From Stenotrophomonas sp. MYb238 (GTDB lineage Bacteria; Pseudomonadota; Gammaproteobacteria; Xanthomonadales; Xanthomonadaceae): 64,000 bases of DNA. Every line of letters starts with the position of its first letter. Position 1 is the first letter of the stretch. Positions 48,266 through 57,136 of the stretch are shown here, piece by piece. Made by a program: the position numbers and the translations under genes. The notes under the pieces were generated by a model that saw only the letters and a list, made by a program, of their open reading frames with translations, made no database searches and had not been told where the DNA came from. Location of the stretch: positions 1 through 64,000 of the forward strand of contig NZ_WIDL01000020.1 of assembly GCF_009496535.1 (NCBI RefSeq), read 5' to 3'.

Positions 48266-48841
48266 ATGCCCGTCGAACTGCCCGACCTGCCCTATCCCCG
48301 CGACGCCCTGCAGCCGCATTTCTCCGCTGCGACACTGGACCTGCACCACGGCCACCACCACGCCGATGTGGACGCGGTGAACGCCCGCATCGCCGGCACT
48401 GAGCTGGCCGAGCTGCCGCTGGAGGACATCGTCCGCCGCAGCCAGGGCAGCCTGTTCGAAGCCGCCGCCCAGGCCTGGAACCATGCCTTCTACTGGCAAT
48501 GCCTGCATCCGCGGGCCAGCGGCGAGCCGCAGGGCGCGCTGGCCGAACGCATCGCCCGGCAGTTCGGCGACACGCAGAAACTGCGCGAGGAATTCAACCG
48601 CGCCGCGATGGCGCTGTTCGGCTCCGGCTGGGCGTGGCTGGTACAACACCCGGACGGCCGCCTGGCCATCGTCACCACCCGCAACGCGAACACGCCGCTG
48701 ACCGGCGACAGCACGCCGCTGCTGGCCTGCGACCTGTGGGAACACGCGTACTACACGGACTTCCAGAACGACCGCACGCGTTACCTGCAGTCGTTCTGGA
48801 AACTGGTGAACTGGGATTTTGTAGGCGCCCAGCTGCGCTGA
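48266..48841 (+). CDS. sodB: Superoxide dismutase, iron type
   Basis: A 191-residue SOD with metal ligands His27 (LDLHHGHHHADV), His73 (AAQAWNHAFYW), Asp156 and His160 (LLACDLWEHAYYTDF), the same numbering as E. coli SodB. The Gln in AAQAWNH is the iron-type position. In manganese enzymes Gln comes from a later loop. The start at 48266 gives MPVELPDLPYPRDALQPHFS. Extra codons upstream are rejected. Confidence 0.95.
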   Translation: MPVELPDLPYPRDALQPHFSAATLDLHHGHHHADVDAVNARIAGTELAELPLEDIVRRSQGSLFEAAAQAWNHAFYWQCLHPRASGEPQGALAERIARQFGDTQKLREEFNRAAMALFGSGWAWLVQHPDGRLAIVTTRNANTPLTGDSTPLLACDLWEHAYYTDFQNDRTRYLQSFWKLVNWDFVGAQLR

Positions 48842-49394
48842 GCGCCTTCCGGAAACCGACGGCATCGGCCATCGGCGAAAACCGGCATGAGCCACGCATG
48901 GAACTCCCCTGCCCGCAGCAGGCCGACCTCGCATTGCCACAGGTTCAGCCGTGCGCGGCCATCGCGCCCAGCACCGGATACACCAGCGCCGCACCGGCGT
49001 TGAGCGCCAGCGTTATATCGAGCACACCGACGATCCCTCGGCGGCTGACACCTTAGCTTCAACGCCGCGCCCACGTATGGTGATGCAGCGTCGCAACGGG
49101 GCACACCACAGCTAGCGCAACCAGTTCGCGGGGCCGCGGTCCAAATGCGCGGTCTGCGCGCCGGGGCCGCTCGGTGTCATGCGCGCTTACGCATAACGGG
49201 CGAAAGCCCGCCGGGTTCGCCAGTCCGGCGCTTTCATTCGCGACGGCGTCCATCCCAGCAAGGCGGCGATTCCGGCGGAAGGAACCCCAAGCCGCCATCA
49301 CGCCTATCGCGCCGCTGCGCACATCGATGCATCGTTGCGTTGTCGATCCGCGACGGCGCCGGCCGGCGACCGGAAACACCGGTGGGAACGCCGG
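48842..49394. other. Intergenic region of 553 bp, no intact gene
   Basis: Between sodB and the 3' end of purK. GC-rich with several short dyads (for example accggtgggaacgccggt near 49378). A minus-strand frame at 48945-49049 is the only protein-like stretch. A 106-codon frame at 49059-49379 has low-complexity Arg-rich translation and is not credible. Confidence 0.6.
48945..49049 (-). pseudogene. Possible C-terminal fragment of a lost membrane protein
   Basis: The minus-strand frame after a stop reads GVSRRGIVGVLDITLALNAG then AALVYPVLGAMAAHG and TGA. It looks like one membrane helix with a natural ending but has no start codon or upstream continuation. No family is recognised. Confidence 0.3.
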
Positions 49395-50540
49395 TCAGCC
49401 GGCCCGCAACGCGCGCACCACCGGCTCGACCTGCGCCTGGCGGCCCAGCGCCTGCCCCACCCGCTCCAGCGCGGCGGCCAGGGCCGCCGCATCGTCGTCG
49501 CGCAGGTTCGCGTGCCCCACCTTGCGGCCTTCGCGGGGCTGTTTGCCGTAGTCGTGCCAGTGGCCGGCGGGCTCGGCGAGCACCGCACGCGCATCGGGCA
49601 TCCGGCCGAGCCAGTTGAGCATGCAGGCATGGCCCAGCACGCGCGTATCGCCCAGCGGCAGGCCGAGCACCGCGCGCAGATGATTCTCGAACTGCGAGGT
49701 CTCGGCGCCATCGCTGGTCCAGTGGCCGGAGTTGTGCACGCGCGGCGCCATCTCGTTGGCCAGCAGTTCGTCGCCGCGGCAGAACAGTTCCAGCGCGAAC
49801 ACGCCCACGTAGTCGAGCCGCTCGGCCACGCGGCGCGCGTAACCGATGGCCGCCTCGTGCTGCGCCGCGGTCGCGACCGCCGGGGCCAGGCTCGCCGACA
49901 ACACGCCATCGACGTGCCAGTTGCCGGTCAACGGCCAGGCACGGAACTCGCCATCGCGGCCGCGCACCGCCACCACGCTGACCTCGCGGTCGAAAGCGAC
50001 AAAGCCTTCCAGGATCAGCCCGGTCCTGCCGGCCTGCGCGCCCAGCGCCTGCCAGGCGGCGTCGATGTCGGCCGCCTCGCGGATGCGGAACTGGCCCTTG
50101 CCATCGTAGCCGAGCCGGCGCGTCTTGAGGATGCACGGCATGCCGAACTCGGCCGCCTTCGCCGCCAAATCGTCGCGGTCGCGGATGTCGGCGAACGGCG
50201 GCAGCGGAATGCCCAGTTCCTGGAACAGCGTCTTCTCGCTGAGCCGGTCCTGCGCCACCGCCAGCGCGGCCGGGTTCGGGAACACCTGCCTGCGCTCGGC
50301 CAGCCAGCGCGCGCTGGCGGCCGGCACGTTCTCGAAATCGAAGGTGACCACGTCCACCTTGCCGGCGAATTCGGCCAGCGCGGCGGTGTCGTCGAACGCC
50401 CCCACCTGCAGCGGCGCCAGCTGCCCGGCGCAGGCGTCCGCGGCCGGGTCGAACACCACGAAGCGCAGGCCCAGCGGCGCACCGGCCAGCACCATCATGC
50501 GGGCCAGCTGCCCGCCGCCCAGAATACCTATCGTCGTCAT
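49395..50540 (-). CDS. purK: 5-(carboxyamino)imidazole ribonucleotide synthase
   Basis: A 381-residue ATP-grasp enzyme, N5-CAIR synthase of purine synthesis. MTTIGILGGGQLARMMVLAG opens the N-domain. GIPLPPFADIRDRDD and MPCILKTRRLGYDGKGQFRI carry ATP-grasp residues, and FALELFCRGDELLANEMAPR and VHNSGHWTSDGAETSQFENH are typical PurK C-half motifs. It follows purE by 67 bp on the same strand, so purE-purK form an operon converting AIR to CAIR. Confidence 0.96.
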   Translation of the reverse strand: MTTIGILGGGQLARMMVLAGAPLGLRFVVFDPAADACAGQLAPLQVGAFDDTAALAEFAGKVDVVTFDFENVPAASARWLAERRQVFPNPAALAVAQDRLSEKTLFQELGIPLPPFADIRDRDDLAAKAAEFGMPCILKTRRLGYDGKGQFRIREAADIDAAWQALGAQAGRTGLILEGFVAFDREVSVVAVRGRDGEFRAWPLTGNWHVDGVLSASLAPAVATAAQHEAAIGYARRVAERLDYVGVFALELFCRGDELLANEMAPRVHNSGHWTSDGAETSQFENHLRAVLGLPLGDTRVLGHACMLNWLGRMPDARAVLAEPAGHWHDYGKQPREGRKVGHANLRDDDAAALAAALERVGQALGRQAQVEPVVRALRAG

Positions 50541-50607
50541 GCGCGGAACTGCTCCGGAAATTCGTGCGGCCTGCCCAGGCGAACCCGCAGGGCAATGCCG
50601 ACCGTGG

Positions 50608-51111
50608 TCATTGGCGCGGGTCGTCGGCGGCCATCACGTCGGCGGTCTGGCGCGCGCGGAAGGCATCCAGCGCCTGGCCCACGGCCGGCTGCGCCGGCGC
50701 CAGCATCGCCGCGGCGAACAGCGCCGCGTTCGAGGCGCCGGCGTTGCCGATGGCGAAGGTGGCCACCGGAATCCCCGCCGGCATCTGCACGATCGACAGC
50801 AGCGAATCCATGCCGTTCAACGCCTTGGACTGCACCGGCACGCCCAGCACCGGCACCGCGGTCTTGGCCGCGATCATGCCCGGCAGGTGGGCGGCACCAC
50901 CGGCACCGGCGATGATCGCGCGCAGCCCGCGCGGACCGGCTTCTTCGGCATAGGTGAACAGCACGTCCGGCGTGCGGTGCGCCGAGACGACCTTCACTTC
51001 ATACGGAACGCCCAGCGCGTCGAGCTTCTGGGCCGCGTGCTGCATGGTCTCCCAGTCGGAACGGGAACCCATCACGATGCCGACGAGCGGCGCGGAGGAA
51101 TTGGGGGTCAT
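50608..51111 (-). CDS. purE: 5-(carboxyamino)imidazole ribonucleotide mutase
   Basis: A 167-residue class I PurE that moves the N5 carboxyl to C4. [20 protein letters not shown] and [20 protein letters not shown] carry the active-site Ser-Asp and His-Arg. [40 protein letters not shown] and [17 protein letters not shown] complete the family pattern. It diverges from Trm112-nadC across 59 bp. Confidence 0.97.
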   Translation of the reverse strand: MTPNSSAPLVGIVMGSRSDWETMQHAAQKLDALGVPYEVKVVSAHRTPDVLFTYAEEAGPRGLRAIIAGAGGAAHLPGMIAAKTAVPVLGVPVQSKALNGMDSLLSIVQMPAGIPVATFAIGNAGASNAALFAAAMLAPAQPAVGQALDAFRARQTADVMAADDPRQ

Positions 51112-51170
51112 TGGCCGTCACCTGCTGCAAAGACGTATTCTAGCCGCCTTCCACGCAAGACCACGACCCG

Positions 51171-51440
51171 ATGGACCGCAAACTGCTCGACCTGCTCGTC
51201 TCGCCCGACACCCGCCAGCCGCTGGCCCTGCTGGACAGCGCGGGGCTGGAAACGCTGAACCGCGCCATCGCCGCCGGCGGCGTCGCCCGCGCCGACGGCA
51301 GCGCGCAGGCCGAGCCGCTGCGCGAGGCGCTGGTCACCCGCGACCGCAGGCAGGTGTTCCGCGTCGAGGACGGCATTCCGGTGCTGCTGGCCGAGGAGGC
51401 CATCGCCACCGCGCAGATCGACGGTTTCCCGGGCACGTGA
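51171..51440 (+). CDS. Trm112 family protein
   Basis: An 89-residue protein of the Trm112/UPF0434 (YcaR) family, MDRKLLDLLVSPDTRQPLAL at the start and VFRVEDGIPVLLAEEA at the end. Many members bind zinc through four cysteines. This one has none, like several bacterial forms. In eukaryotes and archaea the family activates methyltransferases, and the bacterial role is unclear. Its stop overlaps the nadC start (TGATG). Confidence 0.9.
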   Translation: MDRKLLDLLVSPDTRQPLALLDSAGLETLNRAIAAGGVARADGSAQAEPLREALVTRDRRQVFRVEDGIPVLLAEEAIATAQIDGFPGT

Positions 51441-52312
51441 TGCTGCCGCAGCCGCCGGCCGCTCCGCCGCAGGAGCAGATCGACGCCGACGTCGCCCGCG
51501 CCCTGGCCGAGGACATCGGCAGCGGCGACGTCACCGCCGCGCTGCTGCCCGACACCGCCGACAGCGCCTACCTGCTGTGCAAGCAGGAGGCGGTGATCGC
51601 CGGCCGCCCGTGGTTCGACGCCACCCATCGCGCGCTCGACCCGCAGGTGCGGATCGACTGGCGGGTAAGCGAAGGCGAGCGCGTGCCCGCCGGCACCGTG
51701 CTGGCCACCCTGCAGGGCCGCAGCCGCGCGCTGGTCAGCGCCGAGCGCACCTCGCTGAACTTCATGCAGACGCTCTCGGCCACCGCCACCACCACCGCGC
51801 GCCATGTCTCCGCCGTGGCCGGCACCGGCGCGCGCATCCTCGACACGCGCAAGACCCTGCCCGGCCTGCGCCTGGCGCAGAAGTACGCGGTGCGCTGCGG
51901 CGGCGGCGACAACCACCGCATCGGCCTGTTCGACATGGTGATGCTGAAGGAGAACCACATCCGCGCCGCCGGTTCGCTCACCGCCGCGGTACGCGCCGCG
52001 CGCGCGCAGCAGCCCGGCCTGCCGCTGGTGGTCGAGGTCGAGGATCTGGCGCAGCTGGAAGAAGCCCTGGCCGCCGGTTGCGACCGCGTCCTGATCGACG
52101 ACTTCACCCCGGCGATGCGCCGCGACGCGGTGCGCATCGCCGCCCTGCGGCCGCCGGGAAAACGCATCCCGCTGGAAGTCTCCGGCAGCGTGGGCCTGGA
52201 CGGACTGCGCGCCATCGCCGAGGACGGCGTGGACTGCATTTCCATCGGCGGGCTGACCAAGCACGTGCAGGCCATCGACCTGTCGCTGAAACTGGGGCCG
52301 CCACCGGCCTGA
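51440..52312 (+). CDS. nadC: Nicotinate-nucleotide pyrophosphorylase (carboxylating)
   Basis: A 290-residue quinolinate phosphoribosyltransferase of NAD synthesis. Motifs are ALAEDIGSGDVTAALLPD (about 24-41), RTSLNFMQTLSATATTTARH, ILDTRKTLPGLRLAQKYAVR, GGGDNHRIGLFDMVMLKENH and LEVSGSVGLDGLRAIAEDGV DCIS. Arg and Lys residues of the phosphate pocket (TRKT, LKENH) are present. ATG at 51440 overlaps the Trm112 stop. Confidence 0.97.
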   Translation: MLPQPPAAPPQEQIDADVARALAEDIGSGDVTAALLPDTADSAYLLCKQEAVIAGRPWFDATHRALDPQVRIDWRVSEGERVPAGTVLATLQGRSRALVSAERTSLNFMQTLSATATTTARHVSAVAGTGARILDTRKTLPGLRLAQKYAVRCGGGDNHRIGLFDMVMLKENHIRAAGSLTAAVRAARAQQPGLPLVVEVEDLAQLEEALAAGCDRVLIDDFTPAMRRDAVRIAALRPPGKRIPLEVSGSVGLDGLRAIAEDGVDCISIGGLTKHVQAIDLSLKLGPPPA

Positions 52313-52373
52313 TTTCACGGCACGGAAACGGCGCCCCCTGCGAGGCTCGCCCTGTACCCGAGGGGAGCCCGTC

Positions 52374-53300
52374 GTGATCCACCGATTCCTGTTCTGCTGC
52401 GCCCTGTCCCTGCCCGCCTTTCCCGCCGCCGCGGTGGAGGCCTGCGATGTGCCGCCGCGCTACGGCGTGGGCGAAACCGCCAAGGCCATCGTACGCGCCG
52501 CCTGCGACGAGCATCGCCTGTGGTACCGCCCCTTCATCGATCGCGACGGCCGCATCGCCAGCCTCGCCGTCACCGAGGCCGAGAGCGGCAGCCTCGCCGA
52601 CGACGGCCTGGTGGCGTGGCAGCGCGTGGCCGGCTACTGGCGCCAGAGCGGCACGCTGTCGCCGATGGCCGCGCTGCCCGGCGCGCAGAGCTGCCTGGCC
52701 ACGCCCGGCGAACGCACGACCGACAACGATTGCCGGGCTTTCCTGATCGACAACCCGTGGTCGGCCGCGTTCGTGTCCTGGATCATGGTCCGCGCCGGCG
52801 TGCAGGGCTTCGTGCGTTCACCGCGCCACATCGACTACATCCGCGCCGCCTACCGCGGCGGCGCGGCGGGCACGCCCTATCGGCTGGTCGATCCGGCCCT
52901 GGACAAGCCGGCACCCGGCGACCTGCTCTGCTTCCTGCGCGACCGCAGCACGGCGCTGAGCCACGACGGCCTGGTGAAGGCGCTGGGAGCCGGCGGCGCG
53001 GACCGCTGGAAATCGCATTGCGAAGTGGTCGTGGCGGCCAATGTCGGCGGCGACCGCACGCTGTACCTGGTTGGCGGCAACGTCGCCAACGCGGTGGTCA
53101 TGCGCAAGCTGGCGCTGGACCGCACCGGGCGCCTGGTCGCTCCGGCTCCCGTCGATGCGGGGCGGGCTGCCTCGTCGGTGGAAAACGCGTGCTCGCCCGG
53201 CCGCGAGGAGGAATGCGATTTCAACCGGCAGGACTGGGCGGCGTTGTTGAAGCTGGTGGAGCCCGGGACCTTGCCGGCCCCCACGCCGGCGGAGCCCTAG
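52374..53300 (+). CDS. DUF2272 domain-containing exported protein
   Basis: A 308-residue protein with a signal peptide (FLFCCALSLPAFPAAAVEA) and the DUF2272 domain: PWSAAFVSWIMVRAGVQGFV (about 123-142), KPAPGDLLCFLRDRSTALSH and HCEVVVAANVGGDRTLYLVG. DUF2272 looks like an NlpC/P60-CHAP type papain-fold hydrolase, with HCEVV as candidate catalytic histidine region. The activity is not proved. GTG start with gagggga before it. It may be transcribed with nadC, 61 bp upstream. Confidence 0.88.
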   Translation: MIHRFLFCCALSLPAFPAAAVEACDVPPRYGVGETAKAIVRAACDEHRLWYRPFIDRDGRIASLAVTEAESGSLADDGLVAWQRVAGYWRQSGTLSPMAALPGAQSCLATPGERTTDNDCRAFLIDNPWSAAFVSWIMVRAGVQGFVRSPRHIDYIRAAYRGGAAGTPYRLVDPALDKPAPGDLLCFLRDRSTALSHDGLVKALGAGGADRWKSHCEVVVAANVGGDRTLYLVGGNVANAVVMRKLALDRTGRLVAPAPVDAGRAASSVENACSPGREEECDFNRQDWAALLKLVEPGTLPAPTPAEP

Positions 53301-53406
53301 CCGCGCTGAACTGGTGGCCGGTCCGTCACGGCCCCCTGCCGGTCGCGACGTCCCTCCTCCGCCCGGACCGGTTCCGCTTTCGCGCACGGCCGCCTAAAGT
53401 GGCGCC

Positions 53407-53757
53407 ATGCCTACCCTGCTGATCCTGATGATCCTCGGCGCCATCGGCTACGCCTTCTGGGACGCGTCCCGGGCCGCGGCCGAACGCGCCACCGAACTGG
53501 GCCGCAATGCCTGCCAGGCCGCCGACGTGCAGTGGCTGGACCAGAGCGTGCACGCCATCGGCCTGCGCCTGTGCCGGCTGCCCAACGGCTGGCTCGGCTT
53601 CGAGCGCAGCTTCCGCTTCGACTATTCCTACGACGGCGTCGAACGCCACAGCGGACGCATGGTGCTGCGCGGGAAACAGCTGGTCTCGTTCGTCGGCCCG
53701 GTTACCGCGCGGGTGAGCATGCTGCAGCCGCGCAGCGACGAAGCCGAGGACATCTGA
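53407..53757 (+). CDS. DUF3301 domain-containing small membrane protein
   Basis: A 116-residue protein with one N-terminal membrane helix (LLILMILGAIGYAFWDASRA) and the DUF3301 pattern AAERATELGRNACQAADVQW, LDQSVHAIGLRLCRLPNGWL and FERSFRFDYSYDGVERHSGR. Family function unknown. The next gene on the other strand is sspB, and a terminator lies between. Confidence 0.9.
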   Translation: MPTLLILMILGAIGYAFWDASRAAAERATELGRNACQAADVQWLDQSVHAIGLRLCRLPNGWLGFERSFRFDYSYDGVERHSGRMVLRGKQLVSFVGPVTARVSMLQPRSDEAEDI

Positions 53758-53801
53758 ACGCGGCTCCACTCCGCGCGATCCGGAAGCATGTTCCCCCGAA
53801 C

Positions 53802-53827
53802 GAAAACCGCCGCCTTGCGGCGGCGGT
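53802..53827 (-). terminator. Rho-independent terminator after sspB
   Basis: Minus strand accgccgccg-caa-ggcggcggt followed by TTTTCG, directly beyond the sspB stop. Confidence 0.8.
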
Positions 53828-53832
53828 GCGGG

Positions 53833-54273
53833 TTACTTCACTACCCGGAGGAACGGACGCTTGCCCGAAGGCTGTGGCGGCTCCGGCGGCGCGCTGGGCG
53901 GCGGCGTATCGTCGTCATGCGGCTCGGGGCCGTCCGCGCCCGGGATATCGTCCGGCAGCGCCATGCCCTGCCCGGTCTCGCGCGCATACACCGCGAGTAT
54001 CGCCGCGATCGGCACGTTCACCGGAAAACTGACGCCGGAGAACCGCGCGGTGAAACTCACCGCTTCGTTGTCGATGTGCAGCCGCATCACCGCGCGCTCG
54101 GCGATGTTGAGCACGACCCGCTCGTCCTTGACCGCGCTGGCCGGCACCTGCACGCCCGGCACGCCGGCATCGACCATGATGTGCGGGGTCATGCCGTTGT
54201 CGTTGATCCACTCCACCAGCGCCCGCAGCAGGTATGGGCGATGGCTGCTCATGCGGAAAGATTCTTCACTCAT
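53833..54273 (-). CDS. sspB: ClpXP protease specificity-enhancing factor
   Basis: A 146-residue adaptor that tethers ssrA-tagged proteins to ClpXP. MSSHRPYLLRALVEWINDNG, MTPHIMVDAGVPGVQVPASA and VVLNIAERAVMRLHIDNEAV form the substrate-binding fold, and FSARFSGVSF-type strands follow. The acidic-proline linker ends in RPFLRVVK, the ClpX-binding tail. The start at 54273 (MSEESFRMSSH) is a choice. The ATG at 54252 would also work. It lies 77 bp after sspA in the same operon. Confidence 0.94.
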   Translation of the reverse strand: MSEESFRMSSHRPYLLRALVEWINDNGMTPHIMVDAGVPGVQVPASAVKDERVVLNIAERAVMRLHIDNEAVSFTARFSGVSFPVNVPIAAILAVYARETGQGMALPDDIPGADGPEPHDDDTPPPSAPPEPPQPSGKRPFLRVVK

Positions 54274-54350
54274 GGGGCAAGTGTACGCGGCATCGATGCG
54301 CGATCGCCGCCCGCGGGCGGCGATCGATAAGTCTGCATACAGCCGATGCG

Positions 54351-54989
54351 TCAGACCGGCAGGTCGCGCAGCTTCTTTTCCTGGTCGGTGAGGCTGCGGA
54401 TGAAACCCGGATTGCGGAAAATGCGGTTGCCGTAGTCCTCGATGGCCTTGCCATCCTTGGGCAGCGGAATGCCCAGCGCATCCAGCCGCCAGATGATCGG
54501 CGCCATCGCGCAGTCGGCCAGGCTCATTTCCGGGTTGAGGAAGAACTTGGACGCCTTGAACAGCGGCACCGACTGCGCCACCAGTTCCTTCAGGCGCTTG
54601 CGCGCGGCCTCGGCCTGGGTCTTGTTGCCCAGCTGGATCGCCTGCACCTGCGGCACCCAGTCGTGCTCGATGCGCAGCATCGCCAGGCGCAGGCGCGCCC
54701 GCGACAGCGGGTCCACCGGCATCAGCGGCGGATGCGGGTAACGCTCGTCCAGGTACTCGCTGACCACCGAGGCCGCATAGAGCACGAGTTCGCGCTCCAC
54801 CAGGGTCGGCACCGAGTGGTAGGGGTTGAGGTCGATGAGGTCTTCCGGCGGATTCTGCGGATCGACCGGCACCAGATCGTAGGTGACGCCCTTCGCGGCC
54901 AGCACCAGCCGCACCCGGTGGCACAGGACATCGTCATTGGCCGAGAACAACGTCAGGGTATTTCGCATGCGCACACTCGCCGCCATCAA
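54351..54989 (-). CDS. sspA: Stringent starvation protein A (glutathione S-transferase fold)
   Basis: A 212-residue GST-fold protein, SspA type, that binds RNA polymerase in enterics. TLFSANDDVLCHRVRLVLAA begins the thioredoxin-like domain, VDPQNPPEDLIDLNPYHSVP follows, and the C-terminal helical domain has NPEMSLADCAMAPIIWRLDA. The sspA-sspB pairing next to the petABC operon is standard in beta- and gammaproteobacteria. The start could also be two or six codons later. Confidence 0.95.
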   Translation of the reverse strand: MMAASVRMRNTLTLFSANDDVLCHRVRLVLAAKGVTYDLVPVDPQNPPEDLIDLNPYHSVPTLVERELVLYAASVVSEYLDERYPHPPLMPVDPLSRARLRLAMLRIEHDWVPQVQAIQLGNKTQAEAARKRLKELVAQSVPLFKASKFFLNPEMSLADCAMAPIIWRLDALGIPLPKDGKAIEDYGNRIFRNPGFIRSLTDQEKKLRDLPV

Positions 54990-55135
54990 GGGCTCTCCAA
55001 GGGCCGGAATCCGCCAGCCTTACGGCGCCGCAGGCCCAGCGCCCACGGTCGCCACCTTCCCGAGTGTGCAGTCAGCCGGCGCCGATGCCAAGTGCCAGCC
55101 AACCTCCCGCACCGGCCCGCGGACCCACCCTCACG

Positions 55136-55879
55136 TCAATGCACGTCCGTCCAGTACTCGTTCTTGAGCAGGTACGCCAGGAAGGAGAGCAGCGCCAGAA
55201 ACAGCACCACCCACACGCCCAGGCTCTGGCGCTTGAGCACAGCCGGCTCACCGGCGTACTCGAGGAAGTTGGTGATGTCGCGGACGGTCTGGTCGTATTC
55301 CTGCGGCGTCACGCGCCCGGGGCTGGTCACCACCAGCCGCTCCGGATGCCGCTCGCCGGCCACGTCGGGTTCGCCGAACTCGGCATGCTGCAGGCCCTGC
55401 AGCTCCCACAGCGGATTGGGCATGGAGGCGTTCGGGAACAGCTTGTTGTTCCAGCCCAGCGGCCGCGACTCGTCCAGGTAGAACGACTTCAGGTAGGTGT
55501 AGATCCAGTCGCTGCCCCGCACGCGCGAGATCAGGCTCAGGTCGGGCGGCATCTTGCCGAACCACTTGTCGCCCTGCTCCTTGGTCATGGCGACATGGAT
55601 CTGCTCACCGAACTTGGCGCCGGTGAAGTTCAGGTTGTCCATCACCTGCTGCTCGGTCAGGCCCAGGTCCGCGGCCATGCGCGAGTAGCGCAGGTACTTC
55701 AGCGAGTGGCAGCCCGAACAATAGTTCATGTAGGCCTGCGCACCGCGCTGCAGCGACGCCTGGTCGGACAGGTCGTTGCCCGCCTGCTGCAGCGCGCCGC
55801 CCGAGGAAGCGAAGGTGGCGGCCGAGAACAGGAGTGCGGCGGTGGCCGTCGCCAGCAAGGCAATCCATTTCTTAGTCAT
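55136..55879 (-). CDS. petC: Ubiquinol-cytochrome c reductase, cytochrome c1
   Basis: A 247-residue heme c subunit of bc1. A signal peptide precedes the heme site YCSGCHSLKYLRYSRM (CxxCH at about 53-57). The axial Met occurs in LFPNASMPNPLWEL, and a C-terminal helix (GVWVVLFLALLSFLAYLLKN) anchors it in the membrane. The start overlaps the petB stop by 8 bp. Third gene of petABC. Confidence 0.97.
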   Translation of the reverse strand: MTKKWIALLATATAALLFSAATFASSGGALQQAGNDLSDQASLQRGAQAYMNYCSGCHSLKYLRYSRMAADLGLTEQQVMDNLNFTGAKFGEQIHVAMTKEQGDKWFGKMPPDLSLISRVRGSDWIYTYLKSFYLDESRPLGWNNKLFPNASMPNPLWELQGLQHAEFGEPDVAGERHPERLVVTSPGRVTPQEYDQTVRDITNFLEYAGEPAVLKRQSLGVWVVLFLALLSFLAYLLKNEYWTDVH

Positions 55880-57134
55880 GCGTCGTCACCCGCTCCGGCA
55901 CCGGCTTGGTCTTGTCCAGCTTGGTCCACACTGGCATGGTCAGGAAGAAGAGGAAGTAGTACGCGGTCAGGAAGCGGCCGATGATGGTTTCCACCGGATC
56001 GGTACCTGGACCGGCGCCGATCTTGCCCAGCCACACGAAGCTGATGGCGAAGCCGAACAGCAGCAGCTTGGAGAGCAGGCCACGGTAGCGGTAGGACTTG
56101 ACCTTGGCGCGGTCCAGCCACGGCACCGCGAACAGGATCGCGATGGCGCCGAACATCACCAGCACGCCGCTGAGCTTGTGCGGGATCACCCGCAGCATCG
56201 CGTAGTACGGCGTGTAGTACCACACCGGCTTGATGTGCTCCGGGGTGACCAGGCGGTTGGCCTCGGTGAAGTTGTCGTGCTCCAGGAACCAGCCACCGAA
56301 CGCCGGGGCGAAGAAGATGATGAAGGCGGCGATGACCATCATCGCGAACACGTAGAAGGTGTCCTTCACCGTGTAGTACGGATGGAACGGCACGCCGTCG
56401 GCCGGCGCGGTCGGCGACCAGCGGTTGCCCTTCGGGCCCTTCTTGATCTCCACGCCGTCGGGGTTGTTGGAACCCACCTCGTGCAGCGCGCCCAGGTGCA
56501 GCACGACCAGCAGCAGCAGCACCAGCGGCACCGCGATCACGTGCAGGGCGAAGAAGCGGTTCAGGGTGGCGTCGGACGGCAGGTAGTCGCCCATGATCCA
56601 CTCGGTCAGGCCGTTGCCGATCACCGGGATGGCGCCGAACAGCGAGATGATGACCTTCGCGCCCCAGAACGACATCTGGCCCCACGGCAGCACGTAGCCC
56701 ATGAAGGCTTCGGCCATCAGCGCCAGGTAGATCAGCATGCCCAGGATCCACACCAGCTCGCGCGGCTTCTTGTAGGAGCCGTACATCAGGCCGCGGAACA
56801 TGTGCAGGTAGACGACGATGAAGAACAGCGAGGCGCCGGTGCTGTGCATGTAGCGGATCAGCCAGCCCCACTCCACGTCGCGCATGATGTACTCGACCGA
56901 GGCGAAGGCTTCCGCCGCGCTGGTCTTGTAATGCATGGTGAGGAAGATGCCGGTGACGATCTGGTTGACCAGCACCACCATCGACAGCACGCCGAAGATG
57001 TACCAGATGTTGAAGTTCTTCGGCGCGTAGTACTCGGACATGTGCTTCCGGTACATCGGCATCAACGCCGGGGCGCGGTCGTTGACCCAGCCCATCACGC
57101 CATTGGCGGCGCGGACGAGGATGTTGTCAGCCAT
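55872..57134 (-). CDS. petB: Ubiquinol-cytochrome c reductase, cytochrome b
   Basis: A 420-residue eight-helix cytochrome b. It has the Qo-site motif PEHIKPVWYYTPYYAM (PEWY-like), heme-ligand helices around MHYKTSAAEAFASVEYIMRD and YMHSTGASLFFIVVYLHMFR, and FFALHVIAVPLVLLLLVVLH. The start at 57134 (MADNILVRAANGVMGW) is preferred over a longer frame that overlaps petA. Confidence 0.97.
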   Translation of the reverse strand: MADNILVRAANGVMGWVNDRAPALMPMYRKHMSEYYAPKNFNIWYIFGVLSMVVLVNQIVTGIFLTMHYKTSAAEAFASVEYIMRDVEWGWLIRYMHSTGASLFFIVVYLHMFRGLMYGSYKKPRELVWILGMLIYLALMAEAFMGYVLPWGQMSFWGAKVIISLFGAIPVIGNGLTEWIMGDYLPSDATLNRFFALHVIAVPLVLLLLVVLHLGALHEVGSNNPDGVEIKKGPKGNRWSPTAPADGVPFHPYYTVKDTFYVFAMMVIAAFIIFFAPAFGGWFLEHDNFTEANRLVTPEHIKPVWYYTPYYAMLRVIPHKLSGVLVMFGAIAILFAVPWLDRAKVKSYRYRGLLSKLLLFGFAISFVWLGKIGAGPGTDPVETIIGRFLTAYYFLFFLTMPVWTKLDKTKPVPERVTTHD

Positions 57135-57136
57135 GA

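Noticed and set aside
49059-49379. 106-codon ORF in the sodB-purK gap
   Set aside because: Arg-rich, no motif, no ribosome site, composition of random GC-rich DNA.
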